From NCBI GenBank assembly GCA_902562875.1, contig CACEVB010000001.1, positions 62,001-126,000 on the forward strand: 64,000 nucleotides of DNA. Reading direction: 5' to 3'. The position numbers were made by a program, and so were the translations under genes. The number at the start of each line of letters is the position of its first letter. Position 1 is the first letter of the stretch. The notes below the pieces were generated by a model that had not been told where the DNA came from, ran no database searches, and saw only the letters and a program-made list of their open reading frames with translations. The stretch is from an uncultured Pelagibacteraceae bacterium. Lineage in GTDB: Bacteria > Pseudomonadota > Alphaproteobacteria > Pelagibacterales > Pelagibacteraceae. This document shows positions 1 through 6,867 of the stretch, piece by piece.

Positions 1-776
1 GTTGGATTATAATTATTATTAATTAGAGAATATGCAAGTGCTAAAACGCATGAGGTAATACCTGAACCGCACGAAAAAACCACATTATCATTATCAATGT
101 CGCTAATAATATTATTAAATATAATTTTCAATTCCTCTTTACCTTTAAATGTTTTGTCATCTTTAATTACATTATTAAATGGTATACAAATTGAATTTTT
201 AATAGAACCATTCCTAACTCCTTCTCGTGGTTCCTTTGTCTTGCCTTCAAACCTGTCTTTACTACGAGCATCTACTAAACTAAATACTTTGTTTTCTATA
301 TTTTGATTTATTTCATCTAAATTTTTAACCATAAATTTATTTTCATCTGCCTTATAGTTTGTCATTTTTGATCTAGTATGATCCTCGGTAATTGGAAAAT
401 TATTTTTCTTCCATTTTTCTAACCCACCATTCAATACACTAACTAATTTTTTACTATGGCCAAAATATAGTAACATATACCAAAGTCTACAGGAGCTAAG
501 AACTTTTGAATTATCGTAAATCACAATTTTATCATTGTTTGATATTCCTATTGATGACATTATTTTTTCCCACATATCTTTATTTGGAAGCATGTGAGGT
601 AAATCAGAGTTCAGATCCGAATTTTTATCTATATCAAAATAAATAGCATTGGGTATATGTTCTGAACTATACTCTTTTAAACCATCTCTATTTTCACTCG
701 GAAGATGCCATGAGCTATCTATAATTTTTACAGTATCTTTATTTTCGAACAACCATTCTGTTGATACTAAAGACAT
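1..776 (-). CDS. sseA: thiosulfate/3-mercaptopyruvate sulfurtransferase, 3' end cut by window edge
   Basis: Open from an ATG at 776 to the window edge, so about 258 residues are visible and the C-terminus is missing. It reads as a tandem rhodanese-domain sulfurtransferase, which moves a sulfane sulfur from mercaptopyruvate or thiosulfate to cyanide or thiols. The N-terminal inactive rhodanese domain comes first (WLFENKD, then an IYFDID segment). The second domain carries the active-site loop CGSGIT with the catalytic Cys near residue 236; this loop type suits SseA-like enzymes. It starts 5 bases after the msrA stop, so the two are probably co-transcribed. The family is clear; the preferred donor cannot be told from sequence. 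Confidence 0.88.
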   Translation of the reverse strand, partial: MSLVSTEWLFENKDTVKIIDSSWHLPSENRDGLKEYSSEHIPNAIYFDIDKNSDLNSDLPHMLPNKDMWEKIMSSIGISNNDKIVIYDNSKVLSSCRLWYMLLYFGHSKKLVSVLNGGLEKWKKNNFPITEDHTRSKMTNYKADENKFMVKNLDEINQNIENKVFSLVDARSKDRFEGKTKEPREGVRNGSIKNSICIPFNNVIKDDKTFKGKEELKIIFNNIISDIDNDNVVFSCGSGITSCVLALAYSLINNNYNP

Positions 777-781
777 TTAAT

Positions 782-1222
782 TTAATTTTCTAAATATTTT
801 TGATGATAATCTTCAGCTTTACAATAATTTTTACTCTCAGAAATATTAGTCACTATCTTTCCATTATATTTACTATTTATTTTATTTAAAATCTTTTGAG
901 CAGCTTGTTTTTGGTTTTCTGATGTATAAAAAATTTCACTTCTATATTGAGTTCCAATATCATATCCTTGTTGATTTAGTGTTGTCGGGTCGTGTATTTC
1001 AAAAAAAAAATTTAATATTTGTTCATAAGAAATGACTTTATCGTCAAACTCAATTTTAACAACCTCAGCATGATTAGTTTTACCAGTGCAAACCTCTTTG
1101 TATGTTGTTTCACAGCTAATTCCTCCGCAGTATCCAACTTCCGTTTTTAATACGCCATTAAGTTTACTGAATTTAATTTCAGGTCCCCAAAAACAACCAG
1201 CTGCAAGTATTGCTATTTCCAT
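782..1222 (-). CDS. msrA: peptide-methionine (S)-S-oxide reductase MsrA
   Basis: MsrA reduces methionine S-sulfoxide in proteins and free methionine, using thioredoxin. The catalytic motif GCFWG lies at residues 9-13 with Cys10 as nucleophile, and the substrate-binding stretch HDPTTLNQQGYDIGTQYRS is well kept. At 146 residues it is a minimal form that ends shortly after the catalytic fold (DYHQKYLEN), without the C-terminal tail that carries resolving cysteines in enzymes such as E. coli MsrA. Extra cysteines occur in GYCGGISC, EVC and NYC, and one of these may serve for recycling (inference). The sulfurtransferase gene follows after 5 bases. A transporter gene diverges 34 bases upstream. Confidence 0.95.
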   Translation of the reverse strand: MEIAILAAGCFWGPEIKFSKLNGVLKTEVGYCGGISCETTYKEVCTGKTNHAEVVKIEFDDKVISYEQILNFFFEIHDPTTLNQQGYDIGTQYRSEIFYTSENQKQAAQKILNKINSKYNGKIVTNISESKNYCKAEDYHQKYLEN

Positions 1223-1256
1223 TGATATAAATTTATATTTGTCTTAAGTTAATTGT

Positions 1257-2138
1257 ATGCTCTCCAAAAATCAATTAGGCTTTTTGTACATGTTTATGTC
1301 AGTTTGTGCCTTTTCTTTAATGGATCTAGTAGTTAAGTGGTCAAATGAGTATCCTTTAGGACAAGTCCTTTTTTTCAGAGGTTTTGTAGGTGCTGTTATA
1401 TATTTTTTAATAATACCAAGAGAGAGAATAAAGAATTTTTATCATACAAAAAGAGCTGGACTACATTTTTTGAGATGTTTCTTTGGTCTTATAGCATTAC
1501 TATCAATATTCACAGCATTAAGAAATTTACCTTTAGCAACAGTCGTGAGTATATCTTTCGCAGCACCTATATTCACAACTATCTTTTCAATTTTCTTTTT
1601 AAGTGAGAATGTAGGAATTTATAGATGGCTTGCAGTATTAATTGGATTTATAGGTATTGTAATTATAGCTGAGCCTGGTTTTACTGAACTAAATATATTT
1701 TATATTTACCCAATCATTTTTTGTCTTGGAATGGCATATGTGGCAATTTCAATAAGACAATTATCTAAAACAGAGCCAGTTTGGTTAATTTCACTTTATT
1801 TCTCTCTCGCCATAACCATTATAAGTTTAATCACTATTCCAAGTGGATGGATCATGCCTAGTTTAAACGATTTAATTATATTGTCTCTTTTAGGAGTATT
1901 CGGAGGAGTTGCAAATTTATGGTTAAGTCAATCATATAAATTTTCAGAGGTGTCCCTAGTCACTCCATTAAAGTATTTGGCACTTGTTTTTGCAATTATA
2001 TTTGGTTACTTTATTTGGGGTGAGGTTCCTACTCTAAAGACACTATCCGGGGCTATTTTAGTGATATTATCCTCAATAATTATTTTTAAAAGAGAAATTC
2101 AATTAAAGAAACAAGTATCAGTTCAAAGCCATGAATAA
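1257..2138 (+). CDS. EamA-family (DMT superfamily) transporter
   Basis: A 293-residue inner-membrane protein with about ten hydrophobic segments arranged as two EamA repeats (roughly residues 8-138 and 150-278), the normal size for the drug/metabolite transporter superfamily. The first repeat ends with the typical pattern of a Gly-rich helix followed by IAEPG. The basic C-terminus (KREIQLKKQ) should face the cytoplasm. Family members export or import small metabolites such as amino acids, riboflavin or S-adenosylmethionine; nothing here fixes the substrate. It overlaps the following glycosylase gene by 8 bases, so the pair is probably one transcript. It diverges from msrA. Confidence 0.88.
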   Translation: MLSKNQLGFLYMFMSVCAFSLMDLVVKWSNEYPLGQVLFFRGFVGAVIYFLIIPRERIKNFYHTKRAGLHFLRCFFGLIALLSIFTALRNLPLATVVSISFAAPIFTTIFSIFFLSENVGIYRWLAVLIGFIGIVIIAEPGFTELNIFYIYPIIFCLGMAYVAISIRQLSKTEPVWLISLYFSLAITIISLITIPSGWIMPSLNDLIILSLLGVFGGVANLWLSQSYKFSEVSLVTPLKYLALVFAIIFGYFIWGEVPTLKTLSGAILVILSSIIIFKREIQLKKQVSVQSHE

Positions 2139-2757
2139 GCCTCCTTATTATTGGAAAAAAGCAAAAAATTATTTGTCTAGAAAAGATAAAGTAATGAGAT
2201 CTTTAATAAGAAAATATGATGATACTACTTTAAGTACTCGAAAGGATGTATTTTATTCTCTTTGTAAAAGCATTATAGGTCAGCAAATAAGTGTAGCTGC
2301 TGCTAATGCAGTTTATAAAAAATTTAGTATTGCCTGTAAAGGGAAGATAACTCCACAAAGTGTCAAAAAACTAGGTATTATTAATTTAAAAAAATGTGGG
2401 CTAAGTAAACAAAAAGCAAAAGGAATAAAGGAACTTTCAATTAAATTTATTAATAAATCTTTTGATCCGAGTTTAATTAAAAAAATGAATGATGAAGAAG
2501 CAATAGAATATTTATCAACTTTAAGACAGATAGGAAGATGGTCTGCAGAAATGATTTTACTATTTACTTTTAATAGGTCGAATATTTGGCCTGTACAGGA
2601 TATAGGTTTATTGAGAGCTATTTCTAATAATTATCATAAAAAATACCTCCCTCCTATGAGTTTTGTGAAAAAATTGTCAAAAATATATTCTCCGTATTGC
2701 TCAGTAGCTACATGGTACTTATGGAGATCTATTGATGATGAGCCTATTCAATATTAA
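2131..2757 (+). CDS. DNA-3-methyladenine glycosylase II (AlkA/HhH-GPD family)
   Basis: A base-excision repair glycosylase that removes alkylated purines. The 208-residue protein carries an HhH-GPD fold: SIIGQQISVAAA near residues 48-58, the helix-hairpin-helix LRQIGRWSAEMIL at 131-143, and the catalytic Asp157 in VQDIGLLRA. It lacks the N-terminal domain of E. coli AlkA and is close to the short bacterial and archaeal type. No Cys cluster for an iron-sulfur centre is present, which separates it from MutY and Nth. The start overlaps the transporter gene by 8 bases, and its 3' end overlaps the convergent DUF1330 gene by 14 bases. Confidence 0.9.
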   Translation: MNKPPYYWKKAKNYLSRKDKVMRSLIRKYDDTTLSTRKDVFYSLCKSIIGQQISVAAANAVYKKFSIACKGKITPQSVKKLGIINLKKCGLSKQKAKGIKELSIKFINKSFDPSLIKKMNDEEAIEYLSTLRQIGRWSAEMILLFTFNRSNIWPVQDIGLLRAISNNYHKKYLPPMSFVKKLSKIYSPYCSVATWYLWRSIDDEPIQY

Positions 2758-3040
2758 AACCCTCAATGATCTGTAAATTTCTTTTTGTAGTGTCTTTTGC
2801 AATATCCCAACATTTTTGATATTCATTTGAACTTTGACATAGAGTTGCTTGTTCAAAATTTGGGAATTCCCATATTACAGTTCTAATAAATTCTTCTCCG
2901 TCAATTAATTGATATTTACCTCCTCTAACTATTGCTTTACCACCAAATTTTTTTATTATAGGTGTTGCTTTTTCCGCATATTCTCTAAGTTTTTTTAAAT
3001 TATCTATTTTTTTATATGTAGCTATCCAGTATGCTTTCAT
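2744..3040 (-). CDS. DUF1330 family protein
   Basis: A small soluble protein of 98 residues matching the DUF1330 pattern: an N-terminal AYWIATYKKI strand, FGGKAIVRGG in the middle, and WEFPNFEQA followed by YQKCWDIA. The family adopts a dimeric alpha/beta ferredoxin-like barrel related to small monooxygenases, but its biochemical role is not established. The start codon overlaps the stop of the upstream glycosyltransferase gene (ATGA), which indicates translational coupling. The 3' end runs 14 bases into the convergent alkA-type gene. Confidence 0.85.
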   Translation of the reverse strand: MKAYWIATYKKIDNLKKLREYAEKATPIIKKFGGKAIVRGGKYQLIDGEEFIRTVIWEFPNFEQATLCQSSNEYQKCWDIAKDTTKRNLQIIEGFNIE

Positions 3041-3927
3041 TGATCAAACCATTCTTTATATTTATCTTTATTTTTATTTATAAAATTTGGCAGAAACGTC
3101 GTATCTACTTTGATAAGATCTTTTCCTTCGCCAAATTTATTAATTTTTTTGTCAACTCCCAAGTCATAAACAGTTTTTCTTTTATTAATAATTTTTTCTA
3201 TATCCTTAGAACTTAACGGATTAACATCAAATTCTCTGTGATGAAGGTATGAAGATAACTTCTCTCTAATCTTACTGGGTTTTTTTAAATTTGTAAAATG
3301 CCAGCCACCGTTTTTAATTAATTTTACATTGATATACTTGTTATCTGATAAAAGTAAGTCAATTCTGAATGGTGAGTATTTTCTACCTTTAACATCTCTT
3401 AACCACTGTGGACTTTTTAAAAATTTTCTTTTACAGCATTTACTTCCTACCCATAAATTAGCTGACATTAAATTAAATTTATAATAAAACATATTTTGTT
3501 CAAACAGTATTATTTTTTCTTTAGAATTTTTTAAATCTACTTTTGTCAAATCTGGTATTTCATCCAAATCTGAAATCAATATTAAGTCTTCTTTATTAGC
3601 TCCATCTAAACCTTTTAAAATAAAGTTTCTTTGCGAATTCTCTCTCAAATATGCATTATTAATAAATTTCTTAGATTTTTCTCCCTCGTTATCATTATTA
3701 TTTATTTTTTTTACACCCAGTGGACTCTCATCGTGAACCAAATATATTATTTTATTTTTAAAATTTTCGTATTTTTTTATATCAAATTTTAATGGTTTCG
3801 ATTTTCCACTATGTGTATATTTACTTTCTACTATTATGAAATAATCAATATATTTATCTAATATATTAAGTCTAATTTCTAGAAGAATGTCTTCGTCAAA
3901 ATACATGAAACAATCAAATATTTTCAT
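3037..3927 (-). CDS. glycosyltransferase family 17 protein
   Basis: A 296-residue predicted GT17 enzyme, the family of beta-1,4-N-acetylglucosaminyltransferase III. Family marks include the N-terminal IFDCFMYFDE, YFIIVESKYTHSG near 29-41, and a DLDEIPD motif with Asp120 and Asp122 in the position of a metal-binding DxD. WHFTNLKKPSKI lies in the C-terminal third. Bacterial members are thought to decorate surface polysaccharide or lipopolysaccharide; the acceptor is unknown here. No signal peptide or membrane helix is evident, so it probably acts on the cytoplasmic side. It is coupled to the DUF1330 gene by a 4-base overlap. Confidence 0.85.
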   Translation of the reverse strand: MKIFDCFMYFDEDILLEIRLNILDKYIDYFIIVESKYTHSGKSKPLKFDIKKYENFKNKIIYLVHDESPLGVKKINNNDNEGEKSKKFINNAYLRENSQRNFILKGLDGANKEDLILISDLDEIPDLTKVDLKNSKEKIILFEQNMFYYKFNLMSANLWVGSKCCKRKFLKSPQWLRDVKGRKYSPFRIDLLLSDNKYINVKLIKNGGWHFTNLKKPSKIREKLSSYLHHREFDVNPLSSKDIEKIINKRKTVYDLGVDKKINKFGEGKDLIKVDTTFLPNFINKNKDKYKEWFDQ

Positions 3928-3969
3928 AAATATATTTAATTTAATTTAATACTATATTAAAAGCTAATA

Positions 3970-4497
3970 ATGGAAAAAAAATTAATTATCTCTTTCGAAA
4001 ATTACCTTAAAGTTGTTGAAAAATTATCAATTCAAATTAGTAAAAGCTATAATCCGACAGTTTTAGTTGGTATTATGAGGGGTGCCGCCCCAATTATAGA
4101 TATATTATCTAGAATATTTAAATTACCTACTGCGTACATTGTAATTCAAAGTTACTCTGGCTTAGGCCAGGAAGATAAACAAGGCGAATTAGTTTTTTCT
4201 AGAGATATCAGTTCGATTGCTAAACCCGAAAATTTTAAAAGAGTTTTATTAGTTGATGATTTGTCTGATACGGGTTTAACGTTAAATAAAAGTATAGATT
4301 GGCTTAAAAATTATAATCCTATAAAAAATCATATTTATGAAATTAAAACAGCATGTCTATGGAAAAAAAAGTCTTCAAAATTTACTCCAGATTTTTGTCC
4401 AATCAAATTAAATAGTGATCCTTGGATAGTTCAACCCACAGAACATTATGAGGAATTGAGAATAGAAGAAATTGTAAAAAAACACAAAAAAGGCTAG
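3970..4497 (+). CDS. purine phosphoribosyltransferase (Gpt/Hpt-like)
   Basis: A type I phosphoribosyltransferase of 175 residues that would join a purine base to PRPP. The PRPP-binding loop VLLVDDLSDTGLT lies at about 92-104, and MRGAAPIIDIL near residue 36 matches the flexible substrate region of xanthine/hypoxanthine enzymes. The downstream DPWIVQPTEHYEE resembles the base-recognition hood of Gpt-like proteins. Its neighbour across a shared terminator is a purine permease of the AzgA type, which supports a purine salvage role. Xanthine, guanine and hypoxanthine remain possible substrates. The stop codon lies inside the stem of the terminator hairpin. Confidence 0.88.
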   Translation: MEKKLIISFENYLKVVEKLSIQISKSYNPTVLVGIMRGAAPIIDILSRIFKLPTAYIVIQSYSGLGQEDKQGELVFSRDISSIAKPENFKRVLLVDDLSDTGLTLNKSIDWLKNYNPIKNHIYEIKTACLWKKKSSKFTPDFCPIKLNSDPWIVQPTEHYEELRIEEIVKKHKKG

Positions 4498-4516
4498 AAA
4501 ACAATTTCTAGCCTTT
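4489..4516. terminator. bidirectional intrinsic terminator
   Basis: A perfect 12-bp stem (AAAGGCTAGAAA / TTTCTAGCCTTT) with the 4-base loop ACAA. T-runs follow on both strands. It sits between two convergent genes that end at 4497 and 4524 and should stop transcription from both sides. The left arm contains the stop codon of the phosphoribosyltransferase gene. Confidence 0.9.
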
Positions 4517-4523
4517 TTTTTAT

Positions 4524-5813
4524 CTATCCTACTATAAAACTTACTACACTTAATGCAGCAACAATCCAAATGGCTGGACTTGTATCATTAAATTTTCCAG
4601 TGAAAATTTTAATTAGTGCGTAAGAAACAAATGCCAAGGCTATTCCATTTGAGATCGAATATGTGAATGGCATCGCAATCATGGCAAGAACAGCAGGAGC
4701 ACTTTCTGCAATATCGTCCCACTCAATATCTGTAATATTTCTTACAAATAAAGTTGCAATATATATTAAGGCTGCACCATCAATTTCTTTTGGCAATGAA
4801 GTTGCTAGCGGACTGAAGAATAAACACGCAAGAAATAGAACACCAATTACTAAAGATGTCATACCTGTTCTACCGCCTGCTTTTACCCCAGCAGCACTTT
4901 CAACATATGTAGTTACCGTTGATGTTCCTAACATAGATCCGGCAACAGTAGAAACACTATCAGATAACATCGCTTTATCGATATCTTTTATTTTTCCATC
5001 TTTACCAATTTTACCAGCTACATTCGCAACACTTGTTAGTGTTCCTGCTGTATCAAAAAAATCAATGAAGAATAGTGTAAAAATAACTGTTACCATAGAT
5101 GCACTTAATGCTGCGCCTAAATCAAAAGTTAATAAGTGTGTCATTGGTGGTGGAGCAGAAACTACACCGTTAAACTTTCCAACACCAGTTAACCAAGCAA
5201 TAGCACTAAAAGCAATAATACCTATAATAATATTTCCTTTGATATTGAACTTTTCCATTACAATCATGGAAATAAAAGCACCTGCACCAAGTAATAACAG
5301 TGGATTTGATAAGTCCCCAAGCTGAACAAGAGTAACCGGGTTATCAGCTGTTAAACCCATTATTTCAAAACCTATAATTGCAAGAAAAAGACCAATACCT
5401 GCTCCAATACCTAGTTTTAAACTTTTAGGAATTGAATTTATTAACCAAGCTCTAATAGGTGTTAATGAAATAATAAGAAACACTACTCCGGCAACTAGTA
5501 CAGCACCCAAAGCTTCGGCAGGTGTATATTTCATCCCAAGGCATACACCATAAGCGACAAAAGCATTTATGCCCATACCTGGAGCCAGGCCTACTGGCCA
5601 AGTCTTCGCGTAAAATGCAGCTATGAAACATGCAATAGCTGTCGCCAGTGCTGTAGCAGTGAACACACCCCCGAAATCGAAACCGCCATCAGCAAGAATA
5701 ACTGGATTTAAGAACATAATATATGCCATTGTCAAAAAAGTTGAAACACCCGCAACCACTTCTGTTCTAAAATCAGTTTTATATTTTTTATAATTAAAAT
5801 AATTGTCTAACAT
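4524..5813 (-). CDS. AzgA-type NCS2 purine permease
   Basis: A 429-residue inner-membrane permease of the AzgA branch of NCS2 transporters (E. coli AdeP, GhxP and relatives), which take up adenine, guanine or hypoxanthine with protons. Marks include EVVAGVSTFLTMAYIMFLNP at residues 18-37, GLAPGMGINAFVAYG near 75-90, and FFDTAGTL in the middle, all typical of the family. About 12-14 hydrophobic segments are visible. A strong GGAGG Shine-Dalgarno 5 bases before the ATG sets the start. The convergent phosphoribosyltransferase gene suggests uptake and salvage of the same bases. No purine riboswitch was recognised in the 156-base leader. Confidence 0.93.
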   Translation of the reverse strand: MLDNYFNYKKYKTDFRTEVVAGVSTFLTMAYIMFLNPVILADGGFDFGGVFTATALATAIACFIAAFYAKTWPVGLAPGMGINAFVAYGVCLGMKYTPAEALGAVLVAGVVFLIISLTPIRAWLINSIPKSLKLGIGAGIGLFLAIIGFEIMGLTADNPVTLVQLGDLSNPLLLLGAGAFISMIVMEKFNIKGNIIIGIIAFSAIAWLTGVGKFNGVVSAPPPMTHLLTFDLGAALSASMVTVIFTLFFIDFFDTAGTLTSVANVAGKIGKDGKIKDIDKAMLSDSVSTVAGSMLGTSTVTTYVESAAGVKAGGRTGMTSLVIGVLFLACLFFSPLATSLPKEIDGAALIYIATLFVRNITDIEWDDIAESAPAVLAMIAMPFTYSISNGIALAFVSYALIKIFTGKFNDTSPAIWIVAALSVVSFIVG

Positions 5814-5984
5814 TGAACCTCCAAAAAAAATAAAGTTAAACGATTCTTGCTCAAAAATCTCATGTTTAATAAAGATATGTGTTATGATTGTTATTAAAGA
5901 TGTCTTTTTTTCAACTTAAAAGTTAATATTTTACTAAGTGCTTGCAGTTAAAATTTTGGACACATTTAGATGTTAGATATTTAT

Positions 5985-6287
5985 ATGAATTATAAATTAT
6001 TATTAATCTGTTTCATAGGTTTGATTTTTGTCAACGGATGTCAAACTATAAAAAATAAATCAGATGAAGTGGCAGACAGAGAAAATGAAAGATTTGGACA
6101 ATTTGTGGGAAAGCAAGCTACAGAGCTTAAAATGGAATTAGGAGCACCCTCAGACGATTTTATAAACAATTTAGGTAATGAGATATTGGTTTATAAAACT
6201 AAAAAGTACGGAATTCCCTGTGAAAGGAAATTTACAATCAATACTAACGGAACTGTGATAGGATTTTCTTCGAGCGGGTGTATTTAA
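5985..6287 (+). CDS. predicted lipoprotein, possibly BamE/OmlA-like
   Basis: A 100-residue protein beginning MNYKLLLICF with a short hydrophobic stretch and the lipobox-like FVNGC, so Cys19 would be lipidated. The in-frame ATG at 5970 would add LDIY with an acidic residue to the signal peptide n-region; I prefer 5985. After a charged linker comes FGQFVGKQATELKMELGAP, which recalls the start of small SmpA/OmlA (BamE) type domains, and two cysteines near the C-terminus (GIPCER, SSSGCI) that could form a disulfide. The family is not certain. Single gene between the permease and a hairpin at 6289. Confidence 0.7.
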   Translation: MNYKLLLICFIGLIFVNGCQTIKNKSDEVADRENERFGQFVGKQATELKMELGAPSDDFINNLGNEILVYKTKKYGIPCERKFTINTNGTVIGFSSSGCI

Positions 6288-6288
6288 T

Positions 6289-6313
6289 ACTTGTGGGAAA
6301 TATTCCCACAAGT
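6289..6313. terminator. hairpin between convergent genes, probable terminator
   Basis: A perfect 11-bp inverted repeat (ACTTGTGGGAA / TTCCCACAAGT) with a 3-base loop, starting just after the lipoprotein stop codon and ending 11 bases before the hsp20 stop. The T-tracts on both sides are weak, so it may act as a bidirectional terminator or simply as an mRNA 3'-end stabiliser. Confidence 0.6.
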
Positions 6314-6324
6314 AAGTTTAATAC

Positions 6325-6771
6325 TTATCTAATCTCTATAAGCTTCTTTTTTTTATGCTCAGGCACTATTCTTTCACAAGCTATCTTTAAAAGTCCATCT
6401 TTCAATTCTGCACCATTTACTTTCACATCATCTGCAATTGTAAATGATCTAGCAAATTGTCTTTGAGATATTCCTTTGTGAATTATTTCGCCATTTACGT
6501 CTTTGTCTTCGGACTTACTAATTTGTTTAGTTCTTACTGTTAACAAATTATCTTCAAACTCAACTTCAACATCTTTCTTATTAAAACCAGCAAGTGCAAC
6601 CTCAATTGAGTAATTGTCCTTACCTGTTTTTCTGATGTTGTATGGCGGGTAATTTGATTGTAAACTTAAATTACCATTACCAAGCATATTCTCAAATTGG
6701 TCAAACATATCGTCGAAACCAATTGAAAAAGGTCTTAGCGAGTTAAATATAGATAGATCCTTACTTGTCAT
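6325..6771 (-). CDS. small heat shock protein, Hsp20 family
   Basis: An ATP-independent holdase of 148 residues that binds unfolding proteins. The N-terminal part has the IbpA-type FSIGFDDMFDQFENML. The alpha-crystallin domain spans about residues 45-135 (PPYNIRKTGKDNYSIEVAL, with GLLKIACER near its end), and a basic tail follows. I place the start at 6771, not at the upstream in-frame ATG at 6810, because a strong AGGAGG lies 4-5 bases before 6771 and because the 6810 ATG is buried in a leader hairpin. The leader looks like a ROSE RNA thermometer, which is the usual control of such genes in rhizobia. Confidence 0.93.
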   Translation of the reverse strand: MTSKDLSIFNSLRPFSIGFDDMFDQFENMLGNGNLSLQSNYPPYNIRKTGKDNYSIEVALAGFNKKDVEVEFEDNLLTVRTKQISKSEDKDVNGEIIHKGISQRQFARSFTIADDVKVNGAELKDGLLKIACERIVPEHKKKKLIEIR

Positions 6772-6822
6772 ATATCCTCCTTTGTTAGCAAGGTTATTAC
6801 GAAGCCCCATAAGGCGACCTCA
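6772..6822 (-). promoter_or_regulatory. ROSE-like RNA thermometer in the hsp20 leader
   Basis: Read on the minus strand, the leader has two hairpins. The first (6801-6821) pairs GAGGTCGCC with GGGGCTTC across a short loop with one bulged G. The second (6776-6793) pairs CCTTGCT with AAGGAGG across AACA and would mask the Shine-Dalgarno. The anti-Shine-Dalgarno contains TTGCT, matching the U(U/C)GCU element known from ROSE thermometers, where a G-G contact opposite the Shine-Dalgarno makes the stem melt easily. The pairing is read directly; temperature response is inference. Confidence 0.6.
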
Positions 6823-6825
6823 ATT

Positions 6826-6856
6826 TTCATATAATTATTAATTTTTAAATTTCAAT
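6826..6856 (-). promoter_or_regulatory. possible RpoH-type promoter of hsp20
   Basis: On the minus strand ATTG (6853-6856) and ATTATATGAA (6826-6835) are 17 bases apart. This resembles the alphaproteobacterial RpoH pattern CTTG-N16-18-CYTATNTNNG, with one mismatch in the -35 and two in the -10 part. Transcription would start around 6819-6823, at the foot of the first leader hairpin. Confidence 0.35.
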
Positions 6857-6867
6857 ACTAATTTGAT

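Noticed and set aside
4663-5325. Plus-strand frame of 220 codons
   Set aside because: It lies wholly inside the AzgA-type permease gene on the other strand; its product is low-complexity and matches no family, so it is a shadow of membrane-protein codons.
5814-5969. Possible purine riboswitch before the permease
   Set aside because: None of the conserved aptamer core or paired loops could be recognised; only a good Shine-Dalgarno is visible.
6278-6466. Plus-strand frame of 62 codons over the hsp20 3' end
   Set aside because: Shadow of hsp20 and the hairpin region; no start signal or recognisable product.
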